Of a DNA stretch of 10,148 nucleotides, positions 8,001 to 10,148 are shown piece after piece; position 1 is the stretch's first letter; each line of letters begins with the position of its first letter. Both the position numbers and the translations under genes were made by a program. The notes below the pieces were generated by a model that had not been told where the DNA came from, did not search any database, and saw only the letters and a program-made list of their open reading frames with translations. Origin of the DNA: an uncultured Desulfobulbus sp. (lineage in GTDB: Bacteria > Desulfobacterota > Desulfobulbia > Desulfobulbales > Desulfobulbaceae); contig CAMNHX010000019.1 of the NCBI GenBank assembly GCA_946539945.1, forward strand, positions 1 to 10,148, in the 5' to 3' direction.

Positions 8001-9932
8001 TCAGGTCGTGACGAGGAAGGCCGTATTCATGAGGTTTTTCGGTTTGTTTTGCAGGGTCGCAAACTGGATGGCCGCTCCGGAGCCGTTACCGTCAGCGTCG
8101 TACAAAAGCGCACCGGTTGTAGTGTTGTAGAGGATATAGTCGTTAGCGTCCCTTGCCAGACCACCCACACTCGCCTTGAAGTGCGCCGCGCTCAATGTGC
8201 CTCCATTCAACTTGGCGAAGATGGACTTTTTCAACTGAATCTTGTCCTCTCCAAACCTGAAGTCAGTGATGGTATCCACATTGGTGTTCTTGTTCAGCGC
8301 TGCGTCAAACACGAACACATCCTTGCCCGTTCCGCCTTCCAAACGGTCATTGCCTGTCCCGCCGTTCAGGGTGTCGTTGCCCTCACCACCAAGAAGCCTG
8401 TCTTTCCCGCTCTCGCCCTCGATACGGTCATTACCCTCGTTACCGGACAAGGTATCGTCTCCTGCCCCACCGTAGAGCAGGTCCTTGCCCGCATTCCCGT
8501 ACAGACTGTCCGCGCCATTGCCGCCGGAAAGCGTATCGTCACCCGTTCCACCAGACAGCCGGTCATTGCCATCATGGCCATACAAACGATCCTTGCCTGA
8601 ACCGCCTTCCAAGCGGTCATTGCCCGCGCCGCCTTCCAGCCGGTCATTGCCAAGACCGCCCTTCAGAGAGTCATTGCCTGCGTCGCCGTACAGCACATCG
8701 TTGCCAGTGTTGCCAATGAGTGTGTCATCGCCGCCAAGTCCCTTGATGGTATCGTTGCCGTCAAGTCCATCTATATATTCTCCCCGGTTTGTGCCAGTCA
8801 GGGAGTCATGGCTCACAGAAGGCGTATTGGCATACACAATGCCCTCTGTGCCGTTCAAGCCGTCCGTACCGTACAAGTACTGCAAGGCAAGAATATCCCG
8901 CGGACCATAGACAGCCGCGTAGCCTCCAAGTCCAAGACTATAAGACATCAGGGTATAGTCATCATCGTTGAAGGCATTGTCCTTAAATTGTTCATAGTAT
9001 CTCGTTCCTCTGGGATCGCCTTCACCGTCTTCAAAGGGATGCTTCAAACCAAGGGCATGTCCAACTTCATGCGCAATGGTAGCGAAACGGGAATAATTTG
9101 AAACCCCTTGAAAAGATTCATCGATTAGTATGCTTGTAGCCGGATAACCTCCATAGGTTATCCCTGACCAATCCTCTTCAGAAGATTGATCTGCAGAACT
9201 CTTCCCAGAGAAAAAGTGTATATTACTTTTATCAAGATCAAAAGTTTGTTGGAATTCTATACCCGTTATGTCTGTCAGCATGGCGAAAACAGCACGACAG
9301 TCATCATGGTATTGACTATTCAACGATCCATACGAAGAGACTGAAGATCCATCATTTCCCCAGTCATAGTCTGACGATCTTGCCCATGACATATCAGTAT
9401 CAAATGAGTAATACAGGATATTTCCTTGAGTCAATCCGAGATAGTTCCAGTCTGAAATTGAATATTTCAACAATCCATCGGTAAAACCATCGTCAGCATT
9501 GAACAAATTGAGCCAATCCGATACCTTGGAGTTCATACCATCGATTTCCCGCCTGTCAAGACCCACCCTTGTCGGAGTGACAGGCATACTGGCCTGTGCA
9601 GGGTCATGCAAATTGTACTGGGAAACGACAAATTGTGTGTAGTCACTGATTGGATCTGTAATCGTTATATTCCCTTTATCCTGATAGTATCGGTTCACAT
9701 CAAAGTATGAACTGGGATTGATGCCGGTTGTGCCGTCAGCTTGACGGTAGAATGCGCCGTTTGTGCTGAAGTCTGCCCAAGCGTCACTGACCCCGAGATT
9801 CGATGCTGTCCAGTTGGTACGCCCGCCTTCCCGTTTCGCGTTGTATGCTATAGCTTTCTGCTGCAGATAGTAATCCGCATCAAAATAAATACTTTTGTAT
9901 TTATCCAGGAGTTCATTAAAAGAAATAGACAT
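8001..9932 (-). CDS. Serralysin-like RTX metalloprotease (M10 type), type I secreted
   Basis: Predicted secreted zinc endopeptidase of the metzincin clan. From ATG 9932 the product is 643 residues. Residues 1-120 contain two related segments, YFDADYYLQQK (16-26) and YFDVNRYYQDKG (76-87). The catalytic domain carries HEVGHALGLKH (288-298), with zinc ligands His288, His292 and His298 and Glu289 as base. The Met-turn YTLMSYSLG follows (326-334, Met329; Tyr331 matches the serralysin zinc-side Tyr). Residues about 385-540 are some 17 GGxGxDxLx nonapeptides that bind calcium. The C-terminal part (540-643) ends in hydrophobic FLVTT and fits a type I secretion signal; there is no N-terminal signal peptide. 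The start has a strong GGGAGG site (complement of 9939-9944) six bases upstream. A longer open frame runs upstream through a repeat and is rejected. No ABC exporter or inhibitor gene is in view. The catalytic half is visibly A+T-rich compared with all neighbours, suggesting acquisition. Confidence 0.93.
   Translation of the reverse strand: MSISFNELLDKYKSIYFDADYYLQQKAIAYNAKREGGRTNWTASNLGVSDAWADFSTNGAFYRQADGTTGINPSSYFDVNRYYQDKGNITITDPISDYTQFVVSQYNLHDPAQASMPVTPTRVGLDRREIDGMNSKVSDWLNLFNADDGFTDGLLKYSISDWNYLGLTQGNILYYSFDTDMSWARSSDYDWGNDGSSVSSYGSLNSQYHDDCRAVFAMLTDITGIEFQQTFDLDKSNIHFFSGKSSADQSSEEDWSGITYGGYPATSILIDESFQGVSNYSRFATIAHEVGHALGLKHPFEDGEGDPRGTRYYEQFKDNAFNDDDYTLMSYSLGLGGYAAVYGPRDILALQYLYGTDGLNGTEGIVYANTPSVSHDSLTGTNRGEYIDGLDGNDTIKGLGGDDTLIGNTGNDVLYGDAGNDSLKGGLGNDRLEGGAGNDRLEGGSGKDRLYGHDGNDRLSGGTGDDTLSGGNGADSLYGNAGKDLLYGGAGDDTLSGNEGNDRIEGESGKDRLLGGEGNDTLNGGTGNDRLEGGTGKDVFVFDAALNKNTNVDTITDFRFGEDKIQLKKSIFAKLNGGTLSAAHFKASVGGLARDANDYILYNTTTGALLYDADGNGSGAAIQFATLQNKPKNLMNTAFLVTT
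8300..8780 (-). repeat. Tandem RTX nonapeptide-coding repeats
   Basis: Imperfect 27-base units encode GGxGxDxLx motifs, for example GGAGNDRLE, GGTGDDTLS and GGEGNDTLN. Adjacent units are nearly identical in places (GGLGNDRLE-GGAGNDRLE-GGSGKDRL), which makes the array prone to expansion, contraction and misassembly. Confidence 0.9.
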
Positions 9933-9993
9933 ATTGTTCCTCCCAAAAAGAAATTCCTGATTGGTTTTTGGTTGTTCAAGGCATTTCAGGTAG

Positions 9994-10092
9994 CAGCCCG
10001 TTGAAAAACGCTGTTCGGCTAAAATCACTCCTAATAAAATCAAGGGGTCAGCGCCCGTATTTTGGAACAAAAACGAGTTTTTCAACGGGCTG
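9994..10092. repeat. 99-bp element with 16-bp perfect terminal inverted repeats (MITE-like)
   Basis: CAGCCCGTTGAAAAAC (9994-10009) and GTTTTTCAACGGGCTG (10077-10092) are perfect complements around 67 bases of non-coding sequence. The ends resemble the TTTTTCAAC(A/G)GGCTG termini often found on bacterial insertion sequences, but I cannot assign a family. No clear target-site duplication flanks it. It lies 50 bases upstream of the protease ribosome site, so it may carry or displace the protease promoter; it directly precedes repeat copy C. Confidence 0.55.
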
Positions 10093-10099
10093 TTAAATG

Positions 10100-10148
10100 G
10101 ACGACATTGGGGGAATAGGGGCTTGGTTCGCAACCGTACACTTCCCCG
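10100..10148 (+). repeat. Dispersed repeat, copy C (cut by window end)
   Basis: Starts GACGACATTGGGGGAATAG, continues with GGTTCGCAACCGTACACTT and ends in the first arm of the shared hairpin (10134-10147). It matches copy B in orientation and both A and B in sequence. If the IS605 reading holds, the tnpB-like tail and right end should follow beyond the window. Confidence 0.55.

Noticed and set aside
7848..8600. 250-codon plus-strand frame over the protease 3' end
   Set aside because: Its first part reads through the IS605-like right end and the rest is antisense to the RTX repeats, which gives artificial periodicity.
8300..8780. CRISPR-like regular repeats
   Set aside because: The 27-base periodicity is in frame with GGxGxDxLx coding repeats and has no spacers; it is the RTX array.
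9933..10133. 67-codon N-terminal extension of the RTX protease
   Set aside because: It runs through the 99-bp inverted-repeat element into repeat copy C, while ATG 9932 has a strong, well-spaced GGGAGG site.

Overview
The window looks like chromosomal DNA of a Gram-negative bacterium, most likely a deltaproteobacterial (Desulfobacterota-like) organism. Three things support this: a lipid A gene (lpxC), a tgt-yajC pair, and an NtrC/DctD-type sigma-54 activator. The assignment rests on family resemblance read by eye; no database was searched. Coding DNA is moderately GC-rich, except for the catalytic half of the protease gene at the right end, which is clearly more A+T-rich.

Left third (1-2836), plus strand: the 3' part of a glycogen synthase gene (glgA) with an in-frame TGA at the very edge of the window, an intrinsic terminator, glyceraldehyde-3-phosphate dehydrogenase (gap), a very strong terminator, a 94-residue protein of unknown function, and a long perfect inverted repeat between convergent genes. 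Middle (2837-5802), minus strand: tgt and yajC in a tight two-gene operon, a 576-bp gap, and lpxC. Right (5815-8000): an intergenic stretch, a complete sigma-54-dependent response regulator (minus strand) without its kinase in view, and a 443-bp gap. Far right (8001-10148), minus strand: a 643-residue serralysin-like RTX metalloprotease with a metzincin zinc site, about seventeen calcium-binding nonapeptides and a C-terminal type I secretion signal.

The long gaps are not empty. Three copies of one dispersed repeat lie at 4565-4675 (minus), 7768-7961 (plus) and 10100 to the window edge (plus). They share a start motif, a conserved hairpin and, in the two long copies, a tail that reads like the C-terminus of an IS200/IS605 TnpB (LKQEP/MKQEA). 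The middle copy continues into a right-end hairpin (TCTCCCGCC-TTCA-GGCGGGAGA followed by GGATGTCAA) typical of that family. I read them as relics of IS605-type tnpB 3' ends, the part of such elements that encodes the omega/reRNA guide RNA. Two copies lie directly beside unrelated 92-99 bp inverted-repeat elements. Two copies in the same orientation bracket the RTX protease gene, which suggests it sits in a mobile or recently acquired segment.

Functionally, glgA and gap belong to carbon storage and central metabolism, tgt to tRNA queuosine modification, yajC to the Sec translocon and lpxC to outer-membrane biogenesis. These are housekeeping genes. The regulator and protease are more accessory.
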